Under the pieces are notes generated by a model. The model worked only from the letters and a program-made list of their open reading frames with translations. It was not told where the DNA came from and ran no database searches. Shown here piece by piece: positions 37,107 through 46,088 of a stretch of 64,000 bases of DNA; the first letter of the stretch is position 1, and every line of letters starts with the position of its first letter. The stretch covers positions 47,501-111,500 of the forward strand of contig VHDL01000005.1 of NCBI GenBank assembly GCA_016871415.1. The letters run 5' to 3'. A program made the position numbers and the translations under genes. Source of the stretch: Verrucomicrobiota bacterium (GTDB taxonomy: Bacteria > Verrucomicrobiota > Verrucomicrobiia > Opitutales > UBA953).

Positions 37107-40100
37107 ATGCGCCGCTTTGTCCGCATCGCCCTCTGGTCATCCTTGGTCGTCGCCGTGCTGGCCGGCGCGGCCCTGGTCTGGATTGAATCGGAACTCCGAC
37201 CCGAACCTCTGGCGAAAAGGCTGCCCGGACTGCTCGAGTCGGCCGGACTGAAGGGGACGGTCTCCGCTGCGGAAGCTTCCATCGACGGTTCTTTCAAGAC
37301 AGGCGCCGTCGACCTGACGCTGACGGATGGCACACGGCTGAAGGCCTCCTCATTGAAGGGGGACTTGGCTGTACTCAGCGCCCTCACCGGCAAGGTCGCG
37401 CTCGAGTCGCTTGAGATCAAGGGCGTTGAAATCGACCTCAGCGGACGCAAGTCGCCCGGCAAGGACGCGCCAGAGGCTCCCGATTCCGCTGCGCAGACGA
37501 AACTGCCCGCCTTCGCGCTCGGCCCCTATTCGGCCTTAGGAAGGGTGACACTGCAGGACGGCTCCGTCGTCCGCTTCAGCGTCCAAGGAGACGGCGTCGA
37601 CTCCGCCGGCGATGCGGACCTGCGTGCCGGGCTGGCCTGGCCGGGGATCGCGGTGGGCAAAGGTCGCACCGAGCCACGGGGTGAACTGGTCCTTACCGGC
37701 TCCTTCGAACGCCCGCTCGGCGGCCACGGGCTCTCTCCGGCCGAAATCGCGCGCGACATCCGCCGACTCAGCTTCCGCGCGACCGCGAAGGACGCCAGCC
37801 CGCTCGCCGCGGGCTCGATGGAACTCGTCTGCGAAGCCAGACCGGAGGACGGCGGCCTGTCGCTCACGGGCGGCGTCAAGGACGCGGGCTCGCGTGAAGC
37901 CTTGAAGTTCAGCGGCAAGATGGACGGCGACGGCAGGCTGAGGATGGACGCGGCCCTGGACGTCGATCCGTCCAAGTTCGGCATCCTGAGCTCAAGCCTT
38001 CCGGACTGCCGCCTCAGAGGTTCCGCAAAGGCTGCCCAAGGCGAGGCCGGCTGGTCCCTCGAAACGGACTTGCGCGCCTCCTGGGCCGACCTGTCTCGCG
38101 TCTCCCCGCTGCTGCCCAAAGGCGTGAAGTCGGAATGGTCGGTCAGGCTCGCCGCTCGCACGGACTCCCAAGGCATGACGGTCGAAAGACTTGAGGCCCG
38201 AGGCCATGGCATCGCCATCACCGCGCCGGCGCCTTTGCTCTGGAAGAGCGGGCTCCTCCCGGAGGACTCTTCCGGCGCGGCGCTGACCGTCGCCGCCGAC
38301 GACGCGGATCTGGTCGCGCTCAACCCCTTCCTCGCCGCGACGGGCGCAGTCATCACCTCGGGTAGGTGGAGCGGGGAGGCCGCGCTCTCCTTCGTCAAGG
38401 GCCGCCCCGAAGTCACGGGCGGAAGGACGCACGCCTTCCGCGAGGTCGCGGTGAGCGTCGACGGCAAGCCGCTCTTCCAGGACCTGAACGCCTCCTTCCC
38501 CCTCAGGACGGAGGGCGGGACGATCACGCTCGCGCCCTTCGAAGCCGGCTTCTCTGGCGGACGCATCGTCGGCGGCTCGCTGACCTTCCGGCCGGGGGAA
38601 GGCGGATCCTGGAAGGCCGCGGCGGACGCCGATCTCGACCTGGCGGCGCTCGCCACCATGCCGGGATGGCAGGACCTGCCGATGGAGAAGATGAAGGGCC
38701 TCAGAGCGGCGGTGAAGGCCGACGCGGCCCGGGATCCGGGAGGACTGCCGACGATCTCCCGCATGGAGGCCGGTATCTCACGGAACGGCTCCGCCCTGCT
38801 CTCGCTCGGGCTTCGTCAGCCCTACGCCGTGGGCGGACCCAAGCCCGCGGGAACGCTGCTCGAAGTCTCCGCGAACACCTTGCCGCTGGAATCCGTGGCC
38901 GCGCTCGTGCCCGGACTCGGCCTCACGGGGGACATGCAGCGTGCCGAGCTCGCCGTGGGATTCAGGAACGAAGGTCTCTTCATCCGCACGGAAGGCGCCC
39001 CGCTTTCGCTCATCGGTACCTCGGTCAGCTGGGAGGGGAAGAAATGGGCCGACCGTTGCGACCTCAACGCGACGCTCGACATCGTGATCGGGGACAAGGC
39101 CTCGACCATCGGCCTCAGCAAAGCCGAACTGAAGAATCGGGGACGCACGCTCGCCGCCGGCGACATCGTGATCGGCCTCGGCGAAGCGTCCACGACGCTT
39201 AGCCTGGGCGGCGCTCTCGGCGCCCTCGCCGAACAGCCCTTCGCGGCGCCGCTCTCCGTCGCCACCGCGGGCAGCTACCTCGCGCGCGCCTCGCGCAACG
39301 CCGACGGGAAGATGTCCGCCTCGCTCGAGCTTGCCGACGTGGTGTTGCGGGAAAGCCCCGTGCGCGTCTCCTCCGCCTCGGTCGAAGCCGGCTACGTACC
39401 CGGGCCGCAAGGGTTCGAAGCCCGGGGCGGATTCCGTCTGGTCGCCCTCGGCAGAAGCGAGGGGAAGTTCACGCTGAAGCAGACGAAGTCAGGACAGTCG
39501 ACGGACTGGCGGGCGGAGATTGACGTGCCTTCGGTGACCGTCGACGACTTCATGGCGCTCGTCCCGAAGTCGACGGAGCCGGCCGCCACGGAGGCCGTCC
39601 AGCCCAAGCCTGACCGCGCGCCCTTCTGGGCGGGTCACACGGGCGGCGCGGAAATCAGGGTGGGCAGCGTGACGGCGATGGGCGTCAGGGCGGAGTCCAT
39701 CGAGGCCACGCTCGCGGCGGACGGCGCATCGCTGCTACTCTCCCGCCTGGTCGGAAAACTCTCAGGAGGCTCGTTCAACGGCAAGGGCGCGCTGGGCTTC
39801 CGACCTCTGACCTCCGGAGGACCCTACGTGCTGGGCGCCGACCTGAGCGCGCAGCAGATGGACCTTGGCGCCCTGCTCGCCGGCTTCCCCTCGACGAAGG
39901 ACATGCTCGAGGGCAAGGGTGACGCGAACCTGCGCGTGACCGCGACGGCCGGCACCGCGGGCGAACTCGCCGGACGGACCGTCGTCGAGGCCGAAGCGGT
40001 CTCCAAAGGGGGCAGGCTCAGGGCGTTCGGCGACGGCAAGGGCAAGGCGGCGGGCATCACGCAGGGAGTCGGCGAAATCGCCGACGTGATCGGCGCGGTC

Positions 40101-40646
40101 GCCATCCTGGGCGGAGCGTTGGGAGGCAACGAGAAACTTTTCAAGGGGGGAGCCGCGCTTTCGGCGGCCGCCAAGCTACAGCGGTCCGTGTCCGACTTCC
40201 GCTATGACCTCGTGGAGGTCCGGGCGGAACGTCTCGCGAGCGGCACGCTGAAGCTCACGAAGCTCGAGGCGCGCAACGAGGAACTGACGCTGACCGCCAG
40301 CGGCGGCATCAGCATGAACCCTGCGCTCGCCCTCGCCGACCGCCCGCTGGCGATCGACGCCCAGCTGCGCGGACGCGGCGAGTTCGCCGACTACTTCCAG
40401 ATCCTCGGATTCGCGGAGGCCGCGCCTTCGCCGGACGGGCTCACGCTCGGCCCGGGCGTCAAGGTGACCGGCTCGTTGAACGACATCCGCAACGACCTCA
40501 CGGAGCGCATCCAGGCCGCGGTCAGCCGCAACCGTTCCGCGCCGGCGCAGCCCCAGCGCGCCCCGCAGGCCGCTCCGGGCGGTGAGGCCGCGCCCGGACG
40601 CCGTCCCAATCCTCTCGGCGACCTGCTGAAGGAGCTTGGAAGATGA
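37107..40646 (+). CDS. AsmA-like large envelope protein
   Basis: 1179 residues. One N-terminal membrane anchor (RRFVRIALWSSLVVAVLAGAALVWI) is followed by a very long periplasmic region of repeating beta strands, as in the AsmA/TamB/YhdP group of bridge-like lipid-transport and outer-membrane-biogenesis proteins. The AsmA-type C-terminal part is recognisable: GKGDANLRVTATAGTAGELAG and ADVIGAVAILGGAL...KLFKGGAALS, then ASGTLKLTKLEARNEELTLTASG. A Pro/Ala/Gln tail (RSAPAQPQRAPQAAPG) ends the protein. Its stop overlaps the start of the FecCD permease gene by 4 nt. Function (phospholipid transport to the outer membrane) is inferred from family. Confidence 0.82.
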   Translation: MRRFVRIALWSSLVVAVLAGAALVWIESELRPEPLAKRLPGLLESAGLKGTVSAAEASIDGSFKTGAVDLTLTDGTRLKASSLKGDLAVLSALTGKVALESLEIKGVEIDLSGRKSPGKDAPEAPDSAAQTKLPAFALGPYSALGRVTLQDGSVVRFSVQGDGVDSAGDADLRAGLAWPGIAVGKGRTEPRGELVLTGSFERPLGGHGLSPAEIARDIRRLSFRATAKDASPLAAGSMELVCEARPEDGGLSLTGGVKDAGSREALKFSGKMDGDGRLRMDAALDVDPSKFGILSSSLPDCRLRGSAKAAQGEAGWSLETDLRASWADLSRVSPLLPKGVKSEWSVRLAARTDSQGMTVERLEARGHGIAITAPAPLLWKSGLLPEDSSGAALTVAADDADLVALNPFLAATGAVITSGRWSGEAALSFVKGRPEVTGGRTHAFREVAVSVDGKPLFQDLNASFPLRTEGGTITLAPFEAGFSGGRIVGGSLTFRPGEGGSWKAAADADLDLAALATMPGWQDLPMEKMKGLRAAVKADAARDPGGLPTISRMEAGISRNGSALLSLGLRQPYAVGGPKPAGTLLEVSANTLPLESVAALVPGLGLTGDMQRAELAVGFRNEGLFIRTEGAPLSLIGTSVSWEGKKWADRCDLNATLDIVIGDKASTIGLSKAELKNRGRTLAAGDIVIGLGEASTTLSLGGALGALAEQPFAAPLSVATAGSYLARASRNADGKMSASLELADVVLRESPVRVSSASVEAGYVPGPQGFEARGGFRLVALGRSEGKFTLKQTKSGQSTDWRAEIDVPSVTVDDFMALVPKSTEPAATEAVQPKPDRAPFWAGHTGGAEIRVGSVTAMGVRAESIEATLAADGASLLLSRLVGKLSGGSFNGKGALGFRPLTSGGPYVLGADLSAQQMDLGALLAGFPSTKDMLEGKGDANLRVTATAGTAGELAGRTVVEAEAVSKGGRLRAFGDGKGKAAGITQGVGEIADVIGAVAILGGALGGNEKLFKGGAALSAAAKLQRSVSDFRYDLVEVRAERLASGTLKLTKLEARNEELTLTASGGISMNPALALADRPLAIDAQLRGRGEFADYFQILGFAEAAPSPDGLTLGPGVKVTGSLNDIRNDLTERIQAAVSRNRSAPAQPQRAPQAAPGGEAAPGRRPNPLGDLLKELGR

Positions 40647-41587
40647 TCCGCGGGCCGGCCGCGCTCGCGCTGGGGTTCGCGCTCGTGGCGCTCACGACGT
40701 TCATCGCCGTTTCTGCCGGATCGACCGGCATGGGCTGGGGGGAAGGCGGCTCGCTGGCCCTGCTGCGCGCGCCACGCGCGGCGGCCGCCGCCTGCGCCGG
40801 ACTGGCGCTGGGCGTCGGCGGCGCGCTCCAGCAGGGCGTGTTCCGCAACCCCCTCGCGGACCCCGGACTCACGGGAGTCTTCGGCGGCGCCCTGCTCGGC
40901 GCGGCCCTGTTGCTCGGCTTCGCCCCCGAGGCGGCATGGAGCGAGGCCTGGCGGCTGCCGGCGGCAGGGTTCGTCGGAGCGACGCTCGCCTCCGCGGCGC
41001 TCGCGACCTTCGGCGGCGGAGGCGGCTCCGCCCGTCTGCTGCTCGCGGGACTGGGAGTCAACGCGTTCACGGCCGCGGCCACGCTGATCGTCGCCTCCGT
41101 GCGGCCGGGCGCGAGGGAGACCATCGCCAACGGCGCCTACGGAGACTGGCTCGGCACGGCGACGCCGGAGACCGTCTGGCTGCCCGCTCTGGCCTGCGTC
41201 GCGGCGTCCCTGGCCGCCTTGCGGCTGGCGGGCGGACTCGACCGGCTCTCGCTCGGCGACGACGTGGCCGTCACGCTCGGCTGCGATCCGCGCGGCCTGA
41301 GGATACGGTCCGCGCTCCTGACCTCGGTCGCCGCCGGAGCCGCCACCTGCCTCGTCGGGCAGGTCGCCTTCCTCGGCCTCATCGCCCCGCACCTGGCCCG
41401 TGCGCTCGCCGGCCCTTCCCACCGCATGCTGATCCCCCTTTCCGGACTCATGGGCGCCGCGCTGCTCACCGCGGCGGATACGGTCGGACGGTCCGCCTTC
41501 ACCTCAGGGACGCTCCCGGCGGCCGCCGTGATGGCCGCGCTGGGGGCGCCCGCCTTCGTATGGATCGCGAGGAAGTCCCATGACTGA
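40643..41587 (+). CDS. FecCD-family ABC transporter permease
   Basis: 314 residues, about nine membrane helices, of the BtuC/FhuB/FecCD type that imports iron-siderophore, heme, cobalamin or similar. Signature pieces: GVGGALQQGVFRNPLADPGL, LLLAGLGVNAF and GQVAFLGLIAPHLARAL. It starts inside the last codons of the AsmA-like gene and overlaps the ATPase gene by 8 nt. No substrate-binding protein or TonB receptor gene is in the window, so the cargo is unknown. Confidence 0.93.
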   Translation: MIRGPAALALGFALVALTTFIAVSAGSTGMGWGEGGSLALLRAPRAAAAACAGLALGVGGALQQGVFRNPLADPGLTGVFGGALLGAALLLGFAPEAAWSEAWRLPAAGFVGATLASAALATFGGGGGSARLLLAGLGVNAFTAAATLIVASVRPGARETIANGAYGDWLGTATPETVWLPALACVAASLAALRLAGGLDRLSLGDDVAVTLGCDPRGLRIRSALLTSVAAGAATCLVGQVAFLGLIAPHLARALAGPSHRMLIPLSGLMGAALLTAADTVGRSAFTSGTLPAAAVMAALGAPAFVWIARKSHD

Positions 41588-42254
41588 GCCGCTCGTCCAA
41601 GCTTGGGGGCTGGGCGTCACGCTGGGCGGTTCGCGGGTGCTCGACGGCGTCTCGCTTGCGGCTGAGCCGGCCAGGACCCTCGCCGTCGTGGGACCCAACG
41701 GAGCCGGCAAGACCACGCTGCTTCGGGCCTTCGCCGGTCTGGTTCCGCCCTCGGACGGAGAACTCCGCCTGCGCGCGACGGGAGGCACGGGCTACTGCCC
41801 GCAGAATCCGTCCTGCGCCTGGGACTTCACCATGGGAGAGCTGCTCATGCTTTCGCCCAGACCGGAGGCCGCCCGGGAATGGTGCGTCAGGCTCGGTGCG
41901 GGCGGACTGATGGAACGCAGGATCTTCGTGCTCTCCGGAGGCGAACGACGCATGGCGCATCTCGCCCTTGCGCTGTCCAACGCCGAGGAGCCGTACGGCA
42001 GCCTTCTCCTGCTGGACGAGCCCACGGCCGACCTCGACGCGGGCCGGAGGCAGGCCGTCATCGACGCGCTGGCGACGCTGCGCTCCGCCGGAACCTCCGT
42101 GGTGATCGCGACGCATGATTTCGAACTGGCGCACTCGGCCGACACGGCGGCTGTGCTCGCGGAAGGCAGGCTGATTGCCATCGGGCCGCCCGACTCCTCG
42201 CTCACGCCCGAGGTCGTCCGCAAGACCTGGGGGGTGCAGCCTTCGGGCGCCTAA
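41580..42254 (+). CDS. ABC transporter ATPase partner of the FecCD permease
   Basis: 224-residue nucleotide-binding subunit: Walker A VGPNGAGKTT, Q-loop YCPQNP, signature LSGGERR (variant of LSGGQ), Walker B LLLLDEPTADLD and H-loop ATHDFE. It would power the FecCD permease encoded just upstream. The protein is somewhat short and the last codons overlap the convergent OGG1-type gene by 53 nt, so the two cannot change independently at their 3' ends. Confidence 0.93.
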   Translation: MTEPLVQAWGLGVTLGGSRVLDGVSLAAEPARTLAVVGPNGAGKTTLLRAFAGLVPPSDGELRLRATGGTGYCPQNPSCAWDFTMGELLMLSPRPEAAREWCVRLGAGGLMERRIFVLSGGERRMAHLALALSNAEEPYGSLLLLDEPTADLDAGRRQAVIDALATLRSAGTSVVIATHDFELAHSADTAAVLAEGRLIAIGPPDSSLTPEVVRKTWGVQPSGA

Positions 42255-43137
42255 GTTCCATGCCGGGAAGCTTGCCGGCCCGCACGGCCGCGAAGAGATG
42301 CTGCTGCGCGAGGCCGGCGCCTTCGCCGAAATGAATCCTGCCGAACTCCGCCATGCGGGCCGGACTCCATCCCCTGAGTCCGTAGGCGGCGGCGAGCGCC
42401 TGCACGATCCATGTGTCGACGGGGAAGGCGCCGAGACGGCCGAACCCGAAGAGCGCCACGCAGGCGGCCACCTTGGGGCCCACTCCGGGCAGGGCGCCCA
42501 GGCGCTCTAGCAGGGCGGGGGTTTCCAGCCGCGACCATTCGGCGTCCCAGTCAGGTCGGTCCGCCAGAAGACGGGCCGTCCCGCGGACGTAGTTTGCGCG
42601 GTAGCCCAGCGCGCAGGCGCGCAGCACGCGATCATCCGCGGCGGCCAGTTCACCCCAGCCAGGCAGGGCGCGATGGCCGCCTCCGAGGGGCGGGCCGAGT
42701 TCGCGGGCCAGGGCGGCGACCATGCTCCTGATCTGAATGATGCGCTTGTTCGAACTGCACAGAAAGCAGAGCAGGGCCTCCGCGGGATCCTGCCTCAGGA
42801 TGCGCAGCCCGGGATACAGCGCCATCGCGGCGCGCAGCACGGCATCAGACCGCCAGGGAAGTGCCTCGGCGACGCGATCCTGCTCCCCCGCGGCGTCGAG
42901 ATAGAACAGCAGTGAGCCTTCGACGCCGGCGTCGCCGCTCAGACCGCTCCACTCGACTGAGTCCGAAACGGAGCGCAGCCTAGCGACATGCCGGCCGAAG
43001 ACGCCCGTCCATTCCCCTTCCGCCGTCCGCGCCCAGCGGAAAGACTGTCCGCCGTCCAGCACCTCGGCCAGCGAAGCCTCGGAAAGTCCGCGATGAAGCC
43101 GGAGCCGGCGCCAGGGAGTCCAGGCCGCCGCAGCCAT
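42202..43137 (-). CDS. OGG1-type 8-oxoguanine DNA glycosylase
   Basis: 311 residues of the HhH-GPD superfamily, closest to the eukaryotic-type OGG1/AlkA branch. The N-terminal OGG_N-like domain has GGQSFRWARTAEGEWTGVF. The helical core has CSSNKRIIQIRSMV (the SSN..I.RI motif) and LGYRANYVRGTARLL. The helix-hairpin-helix LPGVGPKVAACV has catalytic lysine K222, and FPVDTWI has D241. It would cut out 8-oxoguanine opposite C and nick the strand. Third gene of a small minus-strand operon with a lipoprotein and a 39-residue basic protein; its 3' end overlaps the ABC ATPase gene. Confidence 0.85.
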   Translation of the reverse strand: MAAAAWTPWRRLRLHRGLSEASLAEVLDGGQSFRWARTAEGEWTGVFGRHVARLRSVSDSVEWSGLSGDAGVEGSLLFYLDAAGEQDRVAEALPWRSDAVLRAAMALYPGLRILRQDPAEALLCFLCSSNKRIIQIRSMVAALARELGPPLGGGHRALPGWGELAAADDRVLRACALGYRANYVRGTARLLADRPDWDAEWSRLETPALLERLGALPGVGPKVAACVALFGFGRLGAFPVDTWIVQALAAAYGLRGWSPARMAEFGRIHFGEGAGLAQQHLFAAVRAGKLPGMELRRPKAAPPRSCGRPRA

Positions 43138-43140
43138 GAC

Positions 43141-43647
43141 TCAGCGCACGTCGTCAGGCGTGCCCCAGAGGAAGCTGTGACGAGCCGCCAGCGTGCGTCC
43201 GGAGGAGTCGACCATGGAGAGGCGCCAGGCGACGGGACGCCAGCCGTCGGAGCCGGCATGTGCCCCGGTGAGACCCACGGCATATTCACCCAGCGGCGGA
43301 ACGGGCCTGCGGACGAGGGGGAAGACGTACCTTTCAGGAGCCACTCCGTCGCGCCTCACCACTTGAACGACGAGCGAGGACCCCACGGGAGGATCGAATT
43401 CGAATTGGAGGAAGAAGTAGTGGCCCTCCCGGGACAGGGAGTCGGAACGCAGCGAGACGTGCACCCCGTCATCCTCCGGACGACCGAAGGTGTCGTTGAT
43501 GCGCGCCGTGTCGGCGCCCAAGCGACGCTTTTCAGCGAGAAGGGTGATGCCAGGCTTCTCCACGCCCGAGTCCGGCTGACGGTCGCAGCCGTCGAGCAGG
43601 GTCGCCAGAAGGGCGGCGGCCAGGAGGCGTCCGCCGAGACGGCTCAC
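43141..43647 (-). CDS. small lipoprotein, unknown function
   Basis: 168 residues with a lipoprotein signal (LLAAALLATLLDGC, lipobox LDGC), so it is lipid-anchored in the envelope. The mature part is predicted beta-sheet-rich (HVSLRSDSLSREGHYFFLQFEF, SLVVQVVRRDGV); no known family. ATGA overlap with the preceding 39-codon gene and only a 3-nt gap to the glycosylase gene put it in one transcript with a DNA-repair enzyme, whose functional link is unclear. Confidence 0.75.
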   Translation of the reverse strand: MSRLGGRLLAAALLATLLDGCDRQPDSGVEKPGITLLAEKRRLGADTARINDTFGRPEDDGVHVSLRSDSLSREGHYFFLQFEFDPPVGSSLVVQVVRRDGVAPERYVFPLVRRPVPPLGEYAVGLTGAHAGSDGWRPVAWRLSMVDSSGRTLAARHSFLWGTPDDVR

Positions 43648-43763
43648 TTCTTGGCCTTCTTCTTGCCGGCGGCGGTGCGGGCGGCCTTGATGCGATCCTT
43701 GCGGCGTTCGAGATAGGCCCGGCGGCGGCGGCGCTTGATAACCTTATTGTACTGTTGTCCCAT
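43644..43763 (-). CDS. 39-residue very basic protein
   Basis: MGQQYNKVIKRRRRRAYLER continues with RKDRIKAARTAAGKKKAKK: more than half of the residues are Arg/Lys. A similar MGQQYNKV... small protein is, to my memory, shared by Opitutia genomes, unnamed. It would bind nucleic acid or the ribosome. A longer frame exists upstream but passes through the tRNA-Asn gene, so the ATG at 43763 is the start. Stop overlaps the start of the lipoprotein gene (ATGA). Confidence 0.7.
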   Translation of the reverse strand: MGQQYNKVIKRRRRRAYLERRKDRIKAARTAAGKKKAKK

Positions 43764-43825
43764 GGGGAGCAATCCTCCTTCGAGGGACACGTGGGTCAAG
43801 GCGAAGGTTGCGGGAACGTCCCTCC

Positions 43826-43900
<75 letters not shown>

Positions 43901-44026
43901 GTGCGGAGGAAGGTGGATAAAGGCAAGGGTCGGGCTGGCCTGTCAAACCACAAAACCCGGCCCCGGGGCGATACATCTGGACACCCCGAGGTCCCGGGTT
44001 TTCCTCAAACTCCGCCTTACTTCGTC

Positions 44027-44998
44027 ATGCGCTGGACCCGATTGCCCGACACACCGAACGCCCCCGGCACCGGCGGTCCATTCGTCGGCGCCGCCGACGA
44101 CTTCCTGCTCTGCGGCGGAGGCTCGAACTATCCTGACTGGCCGGGCTGGGAGGGAGGAGCCAAGAAGTGGCATGATGACGTGTGGGCGCTGGCCACCCCG
44201 CGCTCGCGCAAATGGACGCGCGTCGGCAGGCTGCCGCGACCGATGGGCTACGGCGTCGCCGTCTCGATACGCCAGGGGGTGCTGATTGTCGGCGGCGCCG
44301 ATTCCCACCGCCACCATCCTGACTGCTACGTGCTGTCCATGGAGGGGGATGAGCTCAAGGTGCGGCCCTTCCCCTTCCTTCCCCGCCCGCTGGCCTATGC
44401 AGCCGGCGCGCTCGTCGGCAGCAAGGTCATCGTCGCGGGAGGCACGGAGCGGCCAGACGCCTCGAGCGCGTCCTCTTCGGCCTACGCGCTCGACCTGGCC
44501 AATCTCAACGCCGGCTGGAAGGAGCTGCCGCTCTGCACGGGCGGCGGCCGCATGCTGGCGCAGGCCGCGGGCACCAAGGACACCTTCTACCTCTTCGGCG
44601 GAATCTCCATCGCGCCCGCCGCGAAGGGCGTGGAGCGAGAGCACCTGTCGGACTGCCACGCCTTCACGCTTGGCAAGGAATGGAGACGACTCTCGCCCAT
44701 GCCGCGGCCTCGCGCAGGCGCACCCTCGCCATGTCCCGTCATCAGCGACCGCATCCTGGTGCTGGGTGGCGATGACGGCGGTCTCTCGGGCAAGGTCGAG
44801 GCCTCCAGGCATCCCGGCTACGGCAAGGCCGTCCTCAGTTATTCCCGCATGGGAGACGCGTGGACGCAGGAGCCTGACGGGTCCGGCGGAGCGCTCTCCA
44901 CCGGTTGCGCGTCCTGGGGCGGCGGGTTCGCCGTCACCAACGGCGAAACTCGGCCCTTCGTGAGGTCCGTCGAGGGCTGGCTGATCCGCGAATTGTGA
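44027..44998 (+). CDS. Kelch-repeat protein, N-acetylneuraminate mutarotase-like (NanM family)
   Basis: 323 residues from MRWTRLPDTPNAPG, without a signal peptide. Six Kelch-type blades are marked by paired glycines (LLCGGGSNY, VLIVGGADS, KVIVAGGTE, FYLFGGISI, ILVLGGDDGG) and Trp/Tyr spacing, as in NanM and the cyclically permuted mutarotases that speed the alpha/beta interconversion of sialic acid. First gene of the sialic-acid operon (second Kelch gene, transporter, nanA, sialidase follow, + strand). A longer frame from 43901 runs into tRNA-Asn and is rejected. Confidence 0.82.
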   Translation: MRWTRLPDTPNAPGTGGPFVGAADDFLLCGGGSNYPDWPGWEGGAKKWHDDVWALATPRSRKWTRVGRLPRPMGYGVAVSIRQGVLIVGGADSHRHHPDCYVLSMEGDELKVRPFPFLPRPLAYAAGALVGSKVIVAGGTERPDASSASSSAYALDLANLNAGWKELPLCTGGGRMLAQAAGTKDTFYLFGGISIAPAAKGVEREHLSDCHAFTLGKEWRRLSPMPRPRAGAPSPCPVISDRILVLGGDDGGLSGKVEASRHPGYGKAVLSYSRMGDAWTQEPDGSGGALSTGCASWGGGFAVTNGETRPFVRSVEGWLIREL

Positions 44999-45044
44999 GA
45001 TTGGGGGTTGGAGTTAGCCCCGGGCTCCGCTAACACGAAACCCG

Positions 45045-46088
45045 ATGCCCCGCCCCAGCGCATTAATCCCATGGCTCGTTCTCATCGCGACGCTGCTCCA
45101 AGGCTGCGCGGGCGGACCGGAGCTGCCCGACCTGCCCGACCGGCACGGGCGGGGAGGCATGGCCGCGGTCACGGTGCTCGACGAACGCGGAGAGGAGGCG
45201 ATCCTCGCCGCCGGGGGCTGCAATTTCCCCGAAGGGCCGCCCTGGGAAGGGGGCACCAAACGTTACTACCGCGACGTGCTCCTGCTCAGCCGCCATGACG
45301 GCGTCTGGACCTGGAGCAAGGTCGGCGAACTGCCGCATGACGTCGCCTACGCGGCCTTCACGGCCACGCCGGACCGGCGGGCGATGGTGATCGCAGGCGG
45401 CTGCGACGAGAAGGCCCATCATTCGGCCACGCTGGTGGTGGGCGCCGACGGAAAGGTGCGAACACTCGCCTCCCTGCCGGCGCCGCGCGCCTTCGCAGGC
45501 CACGCCTCCGACGGACGCACGCTGCTCGTGGTCGGCGGCTCCGACCATCCCGACGCCATGCGGACGGCCCTTCCCTGCCTCGAACTCGACCTCACGCGGC
45601 CCTCCGCCGGATGGACACGACGGGACGACCTCGGCTCATGGGGCATCCTGCCCCTCGTCGGCCGGGCCGGCGACGGTACGCTCATCGCCTCGGGATGCGG
45701 CCTCAAGGAGCAGGATGGCAAACCATTCCGCGTCTACGGATCCACGGTGCTGCTTGCGCAAGGAAGCGACCGCAGGGAATCGACGCTCGCCCGGCCGATC
45801 GTGGCCGCCGCCGGCCCAGGCGTCCCGTCGGCCGGCCGGCTGATCTTCGTGGGCGGCGACGACGGACGCCACTATCCCCGTCCGCCGAAGGACCATCCGG
45901 GGCTCTCCCGTGACATCATTGCCTTTGACGGCATGACGCCGCACGTGATCGGCCGCTGGCCCGAGCCCGTCGTCACCGCGCCGCTCCTCCGGCTCGGGAA
46001 CCGCCTCGTGACCGTCGGCGGCGAGGACCGGCCCGGACACCGCACGACCAAAGTGAGCGCCTGGCCGCTGCCGGCGGAACGCCGATGA
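45045..46088 (+). CDS. Kelch-repeat lipoprotein, second NanM-like mutarotase
   Basis: 347 residues. The lipoprotein signal ends LIATLLQGC (lipobox LQGC), so this copy is anchored in the periplasm or outer membrane, unlike the first. Blades carry AAGGCNFPEGPPWEGGTKRY, MVIAGGCDE, LLVVGGSDH and RLIFVGGDDGRHY. The shared opening GGxNFPEGPPWEGGxK- and GGSNYPDWPGWEGGAKK-type loops show the two Kelch genes are paralogues. Stop overlaps the transporter start by 4 nt. Probably converts released sialic acid to the anomer the transporter accepts. Confidence 0.82.
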   Translation: MPRPSALIPWLVLIATLLQGCAGGPELPDLPDRHGRGGMAAVTVLDERGEEAILAAGGCNFPEGPPWEGGTKRYYRDVLLLSRHDGVWTWSKVGELPHDVAYAAFTATPDRRAMVIAGGCDEKAHHSATLVVGADGKVRTLASLPAPRAFAGHASDGRTLLVVGGSDHPDAMRTALPCLELDLTRPSAGWTRRDDLGSWGILPLVGRAGDGTLIASGCGLKEQDGKPFRVYGSTVLLAQGSDRRESTLARPIVAAAGPGVPSAGRLIFVGGDDGRHYPRPPKDHPGLSRDIIAFDGMTPHVIGRWPEPVVTAPLLRLGNRLVTVGGEDRPGHRTTKVSAWPLPAERR

